DNA from: Sphingobacteriales bacterium 44-15
Lineage (GTDB): Bacteria; Bacteroidota; Bacteroidia; Chitinophagales; Chitinophagaceae
Length of the DNA: 63,947 nt
Assembly: GCA_001899685.1 (NCBI GenBank)
Contig: MKWG01000037.1
Coordinates: 1-63,947 of the forward strand
Reading direction: 5' to 3'
A program made the translations under genes and the position numbers. The notes beneath the pieces were generated by a model, which searched no databases, was not told the origin of the DNA, and saw only the letters and a list, made by a program, of their open reading frames with translations. Below are positions 1-9,275 of this stretch, piece after piece; the stretch's first letter is position 1; the number at the start of each line of letters is the position of its first letter.

Positions 1-1
1 C

Positions 2-3000
2 GTGCAGGTAGATATTACGGATATAAATGGTGAAACAAGAAGTGAAACTTCGGTTATACCTGTTGGTTATAAATCAGTAGTACTGAACATTGACCTACCG
101 GGTTCACCGGTAGCTACAGACAGCCTGAAAAATATTTTTGTCGGAAGTGCTAACCTGTCAGGAGAACCGGAAAAACTGAATACAACTGTAAAGATATACC
201 CCTTACAGGCGCCGCAACGTTTGATCAGGGAAAGGTATTGGGATAAGCCTGACAAATTTGTTTTCAGCGAAGCTGAATACATAAAACATTTTCCGCATGA
301 TGAGTATAAGGATGAAGCCGACTACCACAACTGGGTAAGAGGGAGCAGTATATATTCAGCAACAGATACAACAAACAAAAAATTTCAGATCTCAAACCAG
401 TCCACCGGAGCGGACATCAAATTCCCCCCCGGCTGGTATGCAATAGAAGCCATCGCGAAAGATAAAGACGGCAATGACATTAAAGCTATTGAATATGTAC
501 AATTATATGATGCGGCAGCAAAAACAATTCCTTTGCCTGAGTATAATTGGTATACAGATATTAAAGCCAATACCCAGCCGGGTGAAACCGCTGGTTTTAT
601 TACGGGAACTGCTGCCACTGATGTATTTCTTATTCAGCAAACAGATAAAACCATTGAAGGGCGCAATGAAAGCAATCAACAAATCTCTTATCAATTCTTT
701 AGCATAAATAATGAAAAGAAAAATTTCAGTTTTCCCATTACAGAAGATGACCGCGGAGGTTTTGGTATAGTACAGCTTTTTGTAAAAGACAACCGCGTTT
801 ATATCAAGAACGCTATCATTTCCGTACCCTGGACAAACAAACAACTTGCTGTTAACCTGTCAACCTTCAGAGAAAAAATGGAGCCCGGCAGTGAAGAAAA
901 ATGGCAGGTAAAAATAAGCGGCAGCAAGGGAGAAAAAGTAGCAGCAGAAATGCTGGCTTCCATGTATGATGCATCATTAGATCAGTTTAAGCCGCACCGT
1001 TGGGTTGTGCCCAATATCTGGACGCAATATTATGCCATTAATTATTGGGATGGCAGGCAGTCATTTACTAATATACAATCTGAGGAAAGAAATACATTTC
1101 CGGTTGATAATGTATATTATGAAAAAAGTTATGACAGGTTAATAGCAATAGAAGCCCGGAGATATGCAATGGCTATGATGAAAAAAGAAGACGCATCAGG
1201 TTTTGCCGGAGCCCCCAGAAGATACTATGATAACAGGAATGCTAATGCCGCTGAAGCAGTAGAAGAAGAGAGTGCAGATTCTGCAACAGTAAAAAGATCG
1301 TTGACAACAGCAGTTGTTACGGTAAAAACAAAAGGTTCTCCTAATGGGAATAGTCAAACAACCACCCGCAAAAACTTCAACGAAACCGCCTTCTTCTTCC
1401 CTGACCTTAAAACAGATGAAGCCGGTAATATCGCTTTCAGCTTTACGATGCCGGAAGCGCTCACCCAATGGAAGATGATGGCTATTGCACATAGTAAAGA
1501 ACTTGCTTTCGGTTATGCGCAACAGTTAGCTGTTACACAAAAAGAGCTGATGGTGCAACCAAACGCGCCGCGTTTTGTAAGGGAAAAAGACAGCATTGCT
1601 TTCAGCGCCAAAATTGTGAATATAGGCGATAAGCCCCTGAATGGCTTTGCCAAACTGGAGTTGGTTGATGCGGCAACGCTCCAACCGGTTGATCATTTAT
1701 TTAACAATGCCGTGCCGGTAAAAGAATTTACGGTTGCCGCCGGGCAAAGCACGCCGGTTCAATTTTTGATCAGCGTGCCGCAAAATTTTAATACAGCGCT
1801 GCAATACCGCATTACCGCCACAACCAATAGCAGCGATGGTAAAACCTTGTCTGACGGAGAAGAAAATATACTGCCGGTGCTGACCAATCAAATGCTGGTT
1901 ACCGAAACGCTGCCGCTGAATATGCGTGGCAACGGCACTAAAAATTTCACCTTTGAAAAATTGCTCAAATCAGGCTTAAGCCATTCGCAAAAAAATTTCG
2001 GGCTTACGATTGAGTATACTTCAAACCCTGCATGGTATGCAGTGCAAGCGCTTCCTTATCTTGCGGAATTTCCCTATGAATGTGCGGAACAAACCTTTAA
2101 CCGGTATTATGCCAATATACTGGCAACCAATATCGCGAATAGTTCACCCCGTATAAAAGCCGTATTCAGCAAATGGCTTACTGATTCAGCCGGCGGTAAA
2201 GGATTGGTTTCCGCGCTTGAAAAAAATGAAGAATTAAAAAGTGTTGTCTTGCAGGAAACGCCCTGGCTGATGCAGGCAAAAAGTGAAACAGAACAAAAGA
2301 AAAATATCGCCCTGCTTTTTGATATGGTACGCATGAGCAATGAAGCAACTTCCAACTTTAATAAGCTGAAAGATATGCAGGCCTCCAATGGTGGTTTTGT
2401 ATGGTTTAAGGGCGGAAGAGATGATCGTTTTATCACACAGTATATTATAACGGGTATCGGGCATCTTCAAAAATTACATGCATTGCCAGCAGAAAGCATG
2501 GCTGAGTGGAAGGATATAGTATCACAGGCATTAGCATATACAGACAACAGCATAAAGGAGGAATATGATCTGCTTGTTAAAACAAAAGCAAAGCTTAAAG
2601 AAAACCAGCTGAGTAATGCAGCCATTCAATATTTGTATATGCGGAGTTTTTTTACAGACAAAAAAGTAACAGGCACTGCTGCTGCAGCTTACAATTACTA
2701 CATGGACCAGGCAAAAAAATACTGGCTTAAACAAAGCAGGTATATGCAGGGCATGATAGCACTGGCTTTATTCAGATCCGGAGACATAAAAACAGCGAAT
2801 GCAATCATTGGTTCATTAAAAGAGCATGCGGTTACGCATGAAGAAATGGGTATGCACTGGAAGGATATCCGCGGCGGGTATTACTGGTACCAGGCGCCCA
2901 TAGAAACGCAGTCATTACTGATTGAAGCATTCAGTGAAATAACAAAAGACAGCCAGGCAGTTAATGATATGAAACTGTGGTTGCTGAAACAAAAGCAAAC

Positions 3001-3736
3001 TCAACATTGGGGTAATACAAAAGCAACCGCCGAAGCCTGCTACGCGTTGCTTCTGCAGGGCAGCGACTGGCTGGCAAATGAACCGAAGGTATCTGTTACA
3101 CTGGGAAAAACAACCGTATCAAATGACAACAATGCAGAAGCCGGCACAGGTTATTTCAAAGCAAGTATTTCTACGGCAGATATTAAACCAGAAATGGGCA
3201 ATATAAAAGTAGCTGTTAGTGCTTCCGCCAAACAAACATCAGGCAGTTGGGGCGCGGTATACTGGCAGTATTTTGAAGACCTTGATAAGATCACACCGCC
3301 TTCAGGAGAAACAATGCCGTTGCAATTAAAGAAACAATTATTCATTCAAAAAAATACAGACCGCGGCCCTGTGCTGGAACCGGTAAACAATAATGCTCAC
3401 CTTAAAGTCGGCGATAAATTAATGGTGAGTATAGAATTGCGGGCAGACAGGGATATGGAATACGTACACATGAAAGACATGAGAGCGGCGGGCACAGAAC
3501 CGGTGAATGTATTAAGTTTCTTTAAATGGCAGGGAGGTTTGGGTTATTATGAAAGCACAAAAGACGCGTCAACCAATTTCTTCTTTAGCTGGTTATCAAA
3601 AGGTACTTACGTTTTTGAATACCTAGTGTTTATTACCCACGAAGGAAATTTTTCTTCAGGTGTTGCAACCATTCAATGCATGTATGCCCCGGAATATATC
3701 TCCCATTCCGAAGGGATAAGGATCATAGTAGAATGA
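2..3736 (+). CDS. alpha-2-macroglobulin family protein (5' partial)
   Basis: This is the C-terminal 1244 residues of a bacterial alpha-2-macroglobulin; the reading frame is open to the window edge, so the true start lies upstream. Such proteins sit in the envelope and are thought to trap attacking proteases by a bait-and-thioester mechanism. Seen here: beta-rich MG-type domains at the N-terminal side, a family-typical alpha-2-macroglobulin block near residues 465-525 (FPDLKTDEAGN ... LTQWKMMAIAHSKELAFGY), and the thioester motif CAEQ at residues 694-697, followed by a helical thioester domain (about 700-1000) and a C-terminal receptor-binding-like domain. The intact CxEQ argues for a thioester-active member rather than the thioester-lacking type. 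No pbpC neighbour is visible in the window. Confidence 0.93.
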   Translation: MQVDITDINGETRSETSVIPVGYKSVVLNIDLPGSPVATDSLKNIFVGSANLSGEPEKLNTTVKIYPLQAPQRLIRERYWDKPDKFVFSEAEYIKHFPHDEYKDEADYHNWVRGSSIYSATDTTNKKFQISNQSTGADIKFPPGWYAIEAIAKDKDGNDIKAIEYVQLYDAAAKTIPLPEYNWYTDIKANTQPGETAGFITGTAATDVFLIQQTDKTIEGRNESNQQISYQFFSINNEKKNFSFPITEDDRGGFGIVQLFVKDNRVYIKNAIISVPWTNKQLAVNLSTFREKMEPGSEEKWQVKISGSKGEKVAAEMLASMYDASLDQFKPHRWVVPNIWTQYYAINYWDGRQSFTNIQSEERNTFPVDNVYYEKSYDRLIAIEARRYAMAMMKKEDASGFAGAPRRYYDNRNANAAEAVEEESADSATVKRSLTTAVVTVKTKGSPNGNSQTTTRKNFNETAFFFPDLKTDEAGNIAFSFTMPEALTQWKMMAIAHSKELAFGYAQQLAVTQKELMVQPNAPRFVREKDSIAFSAKIVNIGDKPLNGFAKLELVDAATLQPVDHLFNNAVPVKEFTVAAGQSTPVQFLISVPQNFNTALQYRITATTNSSDGKTLSDGEENILPVLTNQMLVTETLPLNMRGNGTKNFTFEKLLKSGLSHSQKNFGLTIEYTSNPAWYAVQALPYLAEFPYECAEQTFNRYYANILATNIANSSPRIKAVFSKWLTDSAGGKGLVSALEKNEELKSVVLQETPWLMQAKSETEQKKNIALLFDMVRMSNEATSNFNKLKDMQASNGGFVWFKGGRDDRFITQYIITGIGHLQKLHALPAESMAEWKDIVSQALAYTDNSIKEEYDLLVKTKAKLKENQLSNAAIQYLYMRSFFTDKKVTGTAAAAYNYYMDQAKKYWLKQSRYMQGMIALALFRSGDIKTANAIIGSLKEHAVTHEEMGMHWKDIRGGYYWYQAPIETQSLLIEAFSEITKDSQAVNDMKLWLLKQKQTQHWGNTKATAEACYALLLQGSDWLANEPKVSVTLGKTTVSNDNNAEAGTGYFKASISTADIKPEMGNIKVAVSASAKQTSGSWGAVYWQYFEDLDKITPPSGETMPLQLKKQLFIQKNTDRGPVLEPVNNNAHLKVGDKLMVSIELRADRDMEYVHMKDMRAAGTEPVNVLSFFKWQGGLGYYESTKDASTNFFFSWLSKGTYVFEYLVFITHEGNFSSGVATIQCMYAPEYISHSEGIRIIVE

Positions 3737-3847
3737 TGTGTTAACTTATATCAACCTGAAAACATTAAAAGATCAGTGTAAACAAAGATCGCAACTTAAA
3801 TACCCTGTAACAAGCGATAAGAGATAACCCTTATCGAATCAAAATGA

Positions 3848-3858
3848 CCGAATATCGG
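3848..3858. promoter_or_regulatory. palindromic site upstream of candidate sRNA A
   Basis: CCGAATATCGG has perfect CCGA/TCGG arms around a 3-base centre. It lies in a 25-base block (3841-3865) that is identical in the second unit (4232-4256), and the distance to the presumed -33 element is the same in both units (26 bases between). This fits a binding site for a dimeric regulator; no regulator can be named. Confidence 0.35.
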
Positions 3859-3884
3859 GAAAACGATCACTGCTGCCGAATAAA

Positions 3885-3916
3885 GTTCCTTTCCGGCTTA
3901 AACCATCGCATCTTTA
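3885..3916 (+). promoter_or_regulatory. candidate promoter of sRNA A
   Basis: GTTC, 20 bases, then CATCTTTA. It resembles the Bacteroidota -33/-7 arrangement and the better matches elsewhere in this window (TTTC-N19-TATCTTTA at 22247-22277; GTTTC-N20-TATCTTTA at 27353-27385). It lies in a 53-base block (3877-3929) identical to 4268-4320. The implied transcription start is about 3922. Confidence 0.4.
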
Positions 3917-3921
3917 CATCA

Positions 3922-4090
3922 TCAAACAAGAACAAAACATTATTAGGATAAAGGATCACAGGCTGTAATGAGCGCAGCCCAAAACACCAAGGTTGTTTCA
4001 ATCAATCGCCAAATATTGAGTACATCATTCACTCTTTGCCCTATTGGGAATTTTTGGTTACAGAGCCGGTCTGCAAAGACCGGTTTTTTT
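3922..4090 (+). ncRNA. candidate small RNA A (tandem copy 1)
   Basis: Predicted transcript of about 169 bases from a promoter-like block to an intrinsic terminator, with no convincing open frame. It contains the hairpin GGCTGT-7nt-GCAGCC (3961-3979), a conserved unpaired segment ATCAATCGCCA (4001-4011), a GAGT...ACTC pairing (4018-4034) and the terminator stem. A second copy lies 391 bases downstream. Between the copies the first hairpin keeps its 6-7-6 geometry while the third pair changes from C-G to T-A and the sixth from T-G to C-G, which is compensatory change. No known RNA family is recognised. A repeat element without transcription is the alternative. Confidence 0.5.
4066..4090 (+). 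terminator. intrinsic terminator of sRNA A
   Basis: The stem CCGGTCT/AGACCGG closes a GCAA tetraloop and is followed directly by seven T residues. The same stem family recurs at 4442-4470. Confidence 0.85.
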
Positions 4091-4238
4091 ATTTGATTGA
4101 TAAATATCATTACCATACTATTCAACGTACAGGCTTCACTGCACCAAAAACCTCACTGATTTTATACAGAGATAATCCTCTCAACCGGGGAAAGCTTTTA
4201 ATCCTGCATAAGAGATTACCCCTATCGAAATAAAATGA

Positions 4239-4249
4239 CCGAATATCGG
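4239..4249. promoter_or_regulatory. palindromic site upstream of candidate sRNA B
   Basis: Second copy of CCGAATATCGG, within the 25-base block 4232-4256 identical to 3841-3865. The following 11 bases (4257-4267) differ completely from copy A yet keep the same length, so the spacing to the promoter block is preserved. Confidence 0.35.
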
Positions 4250-4275
4250 GAAAACGGCATCGGCGGGCGAATAAA

Positions 4276-4307
4276 GTTCCTTTCCGGCTTAAACCATCGC
4301 ATCTTTA
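4276..4307 (+). promoter_or_regulatory. candidate promoter of sRNA B
   Basis: GTTC-N20-CATCTTTA inside the 53-base block 4268-4320, identical to copy A. The implied start is about 4313. Confidence 0.4.
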
Positions 4308-4312
4308 CATCA

Positions 4313-4470
4313 TCAAACAAAATCATTAGGATAAAGGATCACAGGTTGCTTTGAATGCAACCAATATTATTGAGGTTAATCTGAATCAATCGCCACGAGT
4401 AAAGATATTTACTCACTGACCCATCAGAATTATTGGATACAAACCGGTCTCAACGACCGGTTTTGTTTTT
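4313..4470 (+). ncRNA. candidate small RNA B (tandem copy 2)
   Basis: Predicted transcript of about 158 bases. It carries the hairpin GGTTGC-7nt-GCAACC (4344-4362), the shared 21-base block 4325-4345, ATCAATCGCCA (4385-4395), a perfect stem GAGTAAA-GATA-TTTACTC (4397-4414) and a terminator. The second stem is longer than in copy A, but the outer GAGT/ACTC pairing is kept. Unpaired blocks are the most conserved and stems vary with compensation, the pattern expected of a structured RNA. It ends 78 bases before the start codon of the 4549 gene, so a leader function for that operon is possible, but the terminator favours an independent RNA. Confidence 0.5.
4442..4470 (+). terminator. intrinsic terminator of sRNA B
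   Basis: The stem AACCGGTC/GACCGGTT closes the loop TCAAC and is followed by TTGTTTTT. It separates the small-RNA unit from the operon beginning at 4549. Confidence 0.8.
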
Positions 4471-4548
4471 ATGTAGTATAAGAAAAATTATGTACAGATA
4501 CCGGTTTGGTAGAAAAGAAAAATAGTTCTACTTTAAACCTTTTTTCAG

Positions 4549-5313
4549 ATGAGCTCATTTGTTCCCGGGAGAAATATATGTTCCTTGCGCACAGCAGGTA
4601 TAATTGCTATTCTGATGCTATACAGCCACCCGGGTGCATGGGCACAGAGCATGGATACCGCATTAACTTCCTTACAGAAAAAAAATGCCATATCGGTTTA
4701 TTACCGGTCATTACAACAGCAATCCGGGCTGTATAATGGAAGCGAATATGTGCCGTACGTAGATATGCTAAAAGAAAGTCATCCCTATTTTGACACTTCA
4801 AAAATGGTAAATGGCAGCGTATATTATAATGGCATAAGCTACACAAACGTACCGATGGTATATGACATTGTCAGGGATGAGCTGATCATCCTGCATTTCA
4901 ACAAAGTATTTTTCCTTCAATTGATCAAAAGCAAAACAGAATCATTCGAGATACTGGGACATTCTTTTGTGCACCTTGGACGGGACAGTACAAAAAAGGA
5001 AGGAGTTCGTGATAGTTTTTACGACCTCCTCTATAACGGGAAGATAAAACTATATGCTAAACGGGAGAAAATGATACTGGAAAGCATTCCCAATATGACC
5101 ATAGAGCGGAAAACATACAGCAAAAACAGGTATTTTATCTTTAAAAAAGATCGCTATACCGAGGTATACAGCAAAAAGTCTTTGCTGTATTTTTTTAATG
5201 ATAAAAAGAGCATATTGAAGCAGTCGTTAAAAAAACAAAAGATCAAATTCAGGAAACAGCGCGAGCAGGCAATTATTGCAATGGTTGAGCAATACGATTT
5301 GATAAATCCCTGA
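4549..5313 (+). CDS. secreted protein of unknown function, first gene of a TonB receptor operon
   Basis: 254 residues. The N-terminus has a hydrophobic segment ending in SHPGAWAQ (residues about 16-33) that looks like a cleavable signal peptide, so the product should be periplasmic or surface-exposed. The mature part is rich in Lys, Tyr and Phe, strongly basic toward the C-terminus (SLKKQKIKFRKQREQA) and has no motif I recognise. Its stop codon is separated by one base from the start of the downstream TonB receptor gene (5315), which indicates translational coupling and a shared role, perhaps as an accessory envelope protein of that receptor. An earlier in-frame start exists upstream but would not place the hydrophobic segment near the N-terminus. 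Confidence 0.75.
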   Translation: MSSFVPGRNICSLRTAGIIAILMLYSHPGAWAQSMDTALTSLQKKNAISVYYRSLQQQSGLYNGSEYVPYVDMLKESHPYFDTSKMVNGSVYYNGISYTNVPMVYDIVRDELIILHFNKVFFLQLIKSKTESFEILGHSFVHLGRDSTKKEGVRDSFYDLLYNGKIKLYAKREKMILESIPNMTIERKTYSKNRYFIFKKDRYTEVYSKKSLLYFFNDKKSILKQSLKKQKIKFRKQREQAIIAMVEQYDLINP

Positions 5314-5314
5314 C

Positions 5315-8095
5315 ATGAAATTTATTTTGCACACATTTATATCTATATTCTTTTGCACAATAATCTGTATAACCGCCAGAGTAAATGCACAGGCAGTATA
5401 CCCCGTCATTAACGGGGAATACAGGAATATACCTGCCGGCGAATGCATGGAACGGCTTGAAAAAGAAACCGGATATCATTTTTATTTTGACACTACTGGA
5501 TTTGACAGCCTGAAAGTTGATCTGAGCATTCGTTCTGCTCCTTTATCACAGGCGCTGGATATGATCTTTGCCAATACAACTTATAAATATTCCATCTACG
5601 ATCGCCAGGTATTCATAACAAAAGACATTGCGGTAATAACAGCGCTTCCGGGTGACTTTTTTGAAAAGCGGGTATCCCGCTCCGATAGTGTGCAGACCCG
5701 GTATATCATCACCTCTGTTGGCGAAGAAGAGGATAAGCCGAAGGATAACACATCTGAAAACAAGCTGTATGAAATTGGTATAAAGACCAGCGCTCCTTTA
5801 CAGGGCGTTGCCAAAATAGCAGGGTATATTAAAGATGTAAGCACAGGAGAGCCTGTGCCCGGGGCGGCAGTATTCGTGGAAAAATTAAAGATATCCGTAA
5901 ACAGCGACCAGTTTGGCTATTATTCTATCACCCTGCCTAAAGGGAAGCACCTGATCAATATTCAAAGCCTTGGGAAAAGAGATACCTGGCGACAGGTAAT
6001 GTTATATGGCGATGGATCGCTGAATGTAGATATGAAGGATCATGTGCTTTCTTTGAAAGCAGTGGTGATCTCCGCGAAAAAAGCTTCCAATATCAACAGC
6101 CTGCAGATGGGTGTGGAAAAAGTGGATATCAGAACCATTAAGCAGATCCCGGTAGTCTTTGGCGAAGCAGATGTATTGCGGGTAATACAAACATTACCCG
6201 GTGTAAAAACAGTGGGAGAAGCAAGCACCGGGTTTAACGTGAGGGGTGGATCTGCCGATCAGAATCTTATCCTCTTTAATGATGCTACCGTATACAATCC
6301 TTCTCACTTTTTTGGTTTCTTTTCGGCTTTTAACCCCGAGGTGGTAAGCAGTGTGGAACTGTATAAAAGCTCTATTCCCGCAAAATACGGAGGGAGATTA
6401 TCCTCTGTTCTTGATGTAGAAAGCAGGGAAGGAAATAAGAAAAAAATTGCAGGTTCTGCCGGCATTGGCCTGCTTACCAGCCGTCTTAATATTGAAGGTC
6501 CTCTTATCAGGGACAGAACCTCTTTCATACTTGGCGGGCGTGCCACCTATGCTAACTGGCTGCTGAAGTATCTTCCTGATGAATACAAGAACAGCAAAGC
6601 CTCTTTTTACGACATCAACCTGTTGTTAAGTCACAAGATCAACGATAAAAATGACCTGTACCTGACGGCCTATATGAGCAACGATCTCTTCAATCTTAAC
6701 AGCGACACGGTATATGGCTATGGCAATAAAAATATTGTATTAAAATGGAAGCATGTCTTCAATAACAAATTCCAAACCCTTTTTAGCGCCGGATATGATA
6801 GCTACGGATACAGGATTTACAGCGATAATAATGAAGTGAATGCCTATGATATGAAATTTAATATTAGCCAGTCAAATATCAAGTTTCATTTTAATTATTT
6901 TGTCAACTCAAAACACACGCTCGATTTTGGGCTGAGCTCCATCTACTATACCCTGCATCCCGGATCTTTTCAACCGCGGGGAGCCAAATCACTTGTGATT
7001 CCTGATATAATAGACAAAGAGCAGGCTCTTGAAAGCGCGCTCTATCTCACGGAGAAATATAATATCACGCCTCAGTTCTCTGCTCAGGCAGGTATCAGGT
7101 TTTCTCTGTATAATTATCTCGGTCCCCAAACAATATACCGCTATGCAGAAGGCATACCAAAAGAAGAAAACAATATTACCGATACGCTTCTATACGGTAA
7201 AGGTAAATTCATCAATACCTACAACGGACCGGAATACAGGATATCCCTACGCTATGCTGTTACCGATAATTTCTCTGTAAAGGCAGGATATAATTCTATG
7301 CGGCAGTATATTCATACGCTATCCAATACTACAGCCATGGCGCCTACCGATATCTGGAAGCTGAGCGATCCTAATATCCGCCCCCAGTATGGCGACCAGC
7401 TTTCGATAGGATTGTACAAAAACTTCAGATCAAATACGATAGAAACATCTGTAGAAACCTATTACAGAAAAATGCAGGATGTGCCCGATTACAAAAGCGG
7501 CGCCCAATTAGTGCTCAATCATCATATCGAAACCGATGTTTTCGGCACTAACGGTAAAGCATACGGCGTGGAGCTGATGATCAAGAAATTAACAGGCAAG
7601 CTGAATGGATGGATCAGCTATACCTGGTCGCGGACTTTCCTGCAGATGAATGATTCAACAAAGGGTCTTGTCATAAACCGCGGAGAATACTATCCCGCTA
7701 ACTACGATAAGCCCCACGACGTAACTTTTGTAGGCAATTACAGGTTTTCCCACCGCTTCAGCCTTTCATTAAATACGACTTACAGCACGGGAAGACCCAT
7801 CACTATCCCCATAGGAAAATACTTTTACGCCGGTAGTATGCGGGCACTGTATTCAGACAGGAATGCATACCGTATACCAGACTACTTCAAAGTTGATCTT
7901 TCTATGAATATTGAGGGCAATCATAAAGTGAAACAAAAAACACATAATTCCTGGACTTTCGGTGTGTATAATATGCTTGGAAGAAAAAATCCCTACTCTG
8001 TCTACTTCGTTTCTGAAAACGGCGTGATCAATGGGTACAAGTTATCCATTTTCGGGGCAGCTATCTTCTATGCCAATTTTAATATCAGGTTTTGA
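5315..8095 (+). CDS. STN-domain TonB-dependent outer membrane receptor
   Basis: 926 residues. Domain order: signal peptide (to about residue 26, ending NAQA), secretin/TonB short N-terminal (STN) domain at about 35-110, carboxypeptidase-regulatory-like beta domain at about 165-255 (IAGYIKDVSTGEPVPGAAV), plug domain at about 275-370 (FNVRGGSADQNLILFND) and a 22-strand-type beta barrel to the C-terminal FNIRF. It imports a ligand across the outer membrane using TonB energy. The STN domain normally contacts an anti-sigma factor, but no ECF/FecR pair lies beside it. The coupling to a DUF4249 gene is typical of Bacteroidota loci of unknown substrate. It is not a SusC-type receptor, because no SusD follows. 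Confidence 0.92.
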   Translation: MKFILHTFISIFFCTIICITARVNAQAVYPVINGEYRNIPAGECMERLEKETGYHFYFDTTGFDSLKVDLSIRSAPLSQALDMIFANTTYKYSIYDRQVFITKDIAVITALPGDFFEKRVSRSDSVQTRYIITSVGEEEDKPKDNTSENKLYEIGIKTSAPLQGVAKIAGYIKDVSTGEPVPGAAVFVEKLKISVNSDQFGYYSITLPKGKHLINIQSLGKRDTWRQVMLYGDGSLNVDMKDHVLSLKAVVISAKKASNINSLQMGVEKVDIRTIKQIPVVFGEADVLRVIQTLPGVKTVGEASTGFNVRGGSADQNLILFNDATVYNPSHFFGFFSAFNPEVVSSVELYKSSIPAKYGGRLSSVLDVESREGNKKKIAGSAGIGLLTSRLNIEGPLIRDRTSFILGGRATYANWLLKYLPDEYKNSKASFYDINLLLSHKINDKNDLYLTAYMSNDLFNLNSDTVYGYGNKNIVLKWKHVFNNKFQTLFSAGYDSYGYRIYSDNNEVNAYDMKFNISQSNIKFHFNYFVNSKHTLDFGLSSIYYTLHPGSFQPRGAKSLVIPDIIDKEQALESALYLTEKYNITPQFSAQAGIRFSLYNYLGPQTIYRYAEGIPKEENNITDTLLYGKGKFINTYNGPEYRISLRYAVTDNFSVKAGYNSMRQYIHTLSNTTAMAPTDIWKLSDPNIRPQYGDQLSIGLYKNFRSNTIETSVETYYRKMQDVPDYKSGAQLVLNHHIETDVFGTNGKAYGVELMIKKLTGKLNGWISYTWSRTFLQMNDSTKGLVINRGEYYPANYDKPHDVTFVGNYRFSHRFSLSLNTTYSTGRPITIPIGKYFYAGSMRALYSDRNAYRIPDYFKVDLSMNIEGNHKVKQKTHNSWTFGVYNMLGRKNPYSVYFVSENGVINGYKLSIFGAAIFYANFNIRF

Positions 8096-8097
8096 TC

Positions 8098-9246
8098 ATG
8101 AAAGATTTTATAAAAAATAAATATATATGGCTTGCAGCGCTGCTGATCATTACGGAGCTATGCTGCAAAGAACGGTATAACCTGCCGCAGGAGGTGGCAG
8201 CTAACCGGTACTTAGTAGTGGAAGGCTTCATCAATGGAGGTGCTGACAGCACATTTATCCGGCTAAGCCGTACCGCTAACCCTGCAGATTCAGCCATCAT
8301 ACAGGCAGAAAGCGGCGCCATAGTAAGCGTGGAGGGAGAAGACGGGAATAGCTTCTATCTCAATGAAACAGAAAAAGGGAAATATGCCGCCGGTATATTA
8401 CCATTCAATAATAATATTAAGTACCGGGTGAATATCACAACAGGCAATGGCAGTAAGTATGTTTCAGATTTTGTAAGCATCCAGAGAACACCGCAGATAG
8501 ATAGCATCAGCTGGAACAGGGAAAGCAACGGTGTGCAGATATACGCCAATACTCACGATCCACAAAACGACACCCGGTATTATTCCTGGGGATTTACTGA
8601 AACATGGGAATTCCACTCTGCTTATATATCGAGATGGGAATACAGGAATAAAAAAATGGTGCTCAGAAGCTATCCCGATTCTTTGTACACATGCTGGCAG
8701 TCCTACACCTCGCCCAATATCATTATAGGGTCTACGGCTAAGTTGAGTGAAGATATAGTCTACCTCCAGCCGCTGACTTTTATCCCGCAGGACTCATGGA
8801 AGATCGGAAGCAGGTATAGCATTCTTGTAAGGCAAAGAGCCCTGAGCAAAGGGGCATATGAATATTTTGAAAACCTCCGGAAAAATTCAGAACAGTTAGG
8901 TTCAATATTCGATCCGCAACCTTCTACCAGTATTGGCAATATCAGGTGTGTAAACAACCCGTCAGAAATTGTGCTGGGCTATATCTATAGCAGTACGGAA
9001 GTAGAAAAAAGAATCTTTATATCAAGAAGTGAAGTACCGAAATGGCAATACGTCTTCTTTTGTGAAGAAATATCTGTTAAAAATGTTCCGGATAGCCTCG
9101 AACAGGCATTTGGAGGAGGCGCCTATCTTCCAACAGATGATGTAAGATCATCGGTTACAGGCATCATAGAAAGATATGTAGGATCTTCTAAATCCTGCGT
9201 AGACTGTACACTGCGGGGAACAAATAAAAGACCGGATTTCTGGTAG
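8098..9246 (+). CDS. DUF4249 domain-containing envelope protein
   Basis: 382 residues from the ATG at 8098, which overlaps the end of the receptor gene by no bases but sits 2 bases after its stop. The family is known as the usual partner of TonB receptors in Bacteroidota and is assumed to be a surface-exposed accessory protein. The N-terminus has a short hydrophobic stretch ending in two cysteines (ELCCKE), which may be a non-canonical lipidation site. Family-like features are the opening LVVEGFINGG, the IQRTPQIDSISW segment and a Cys-rich C-terminus (SKSCVDCTLRGTNKRPDFW). An in-frame TTG at 8092 would add two residues. Substrate unknown. Confidence 0.85.
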   Translation: MKDFIKNKYIWLAALLIITELCCKERYNLPQEVAANRYLVVEGFINGGADSTFIRLSRTANPADSAIIQAESGAIVSVEGEDGNSFYLNETEKGKYAAGILPFNNNIKYRVNITTGNGSKYVSDFVSIQRTPQIDSISWNRESNGVQIYANTHDPQNDTRYYSWGFTETWEFHSAYISRWEYRNKKMVLRSYPDSLYTCWQSYTSPNIIIGSTAKLSEDIVYLQPLTFIPQDSWKIGSRYSILVRQRALSKGAYEYFENLRKNSEQLGSIFDPQPSTSIGNIRCVNNPSEIVLGYIYSSTEVEKRIFISRSEVPKWQYVFFCEEISVKNVPDSLEQAFGGGAYLPTDDVRSSVTGIIERYVGSSKSCVDCTLRGTNKRPDFW

Positions 9247-9275
9247 CTTTTTAAAACAAAAGCGAAAAATAAATA

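Noticed and set aside
4036-4233. 65-codon frame across the sRNA terminator
   Set aside because: It spans the terminator stem and the start of the second unit, without coding character.
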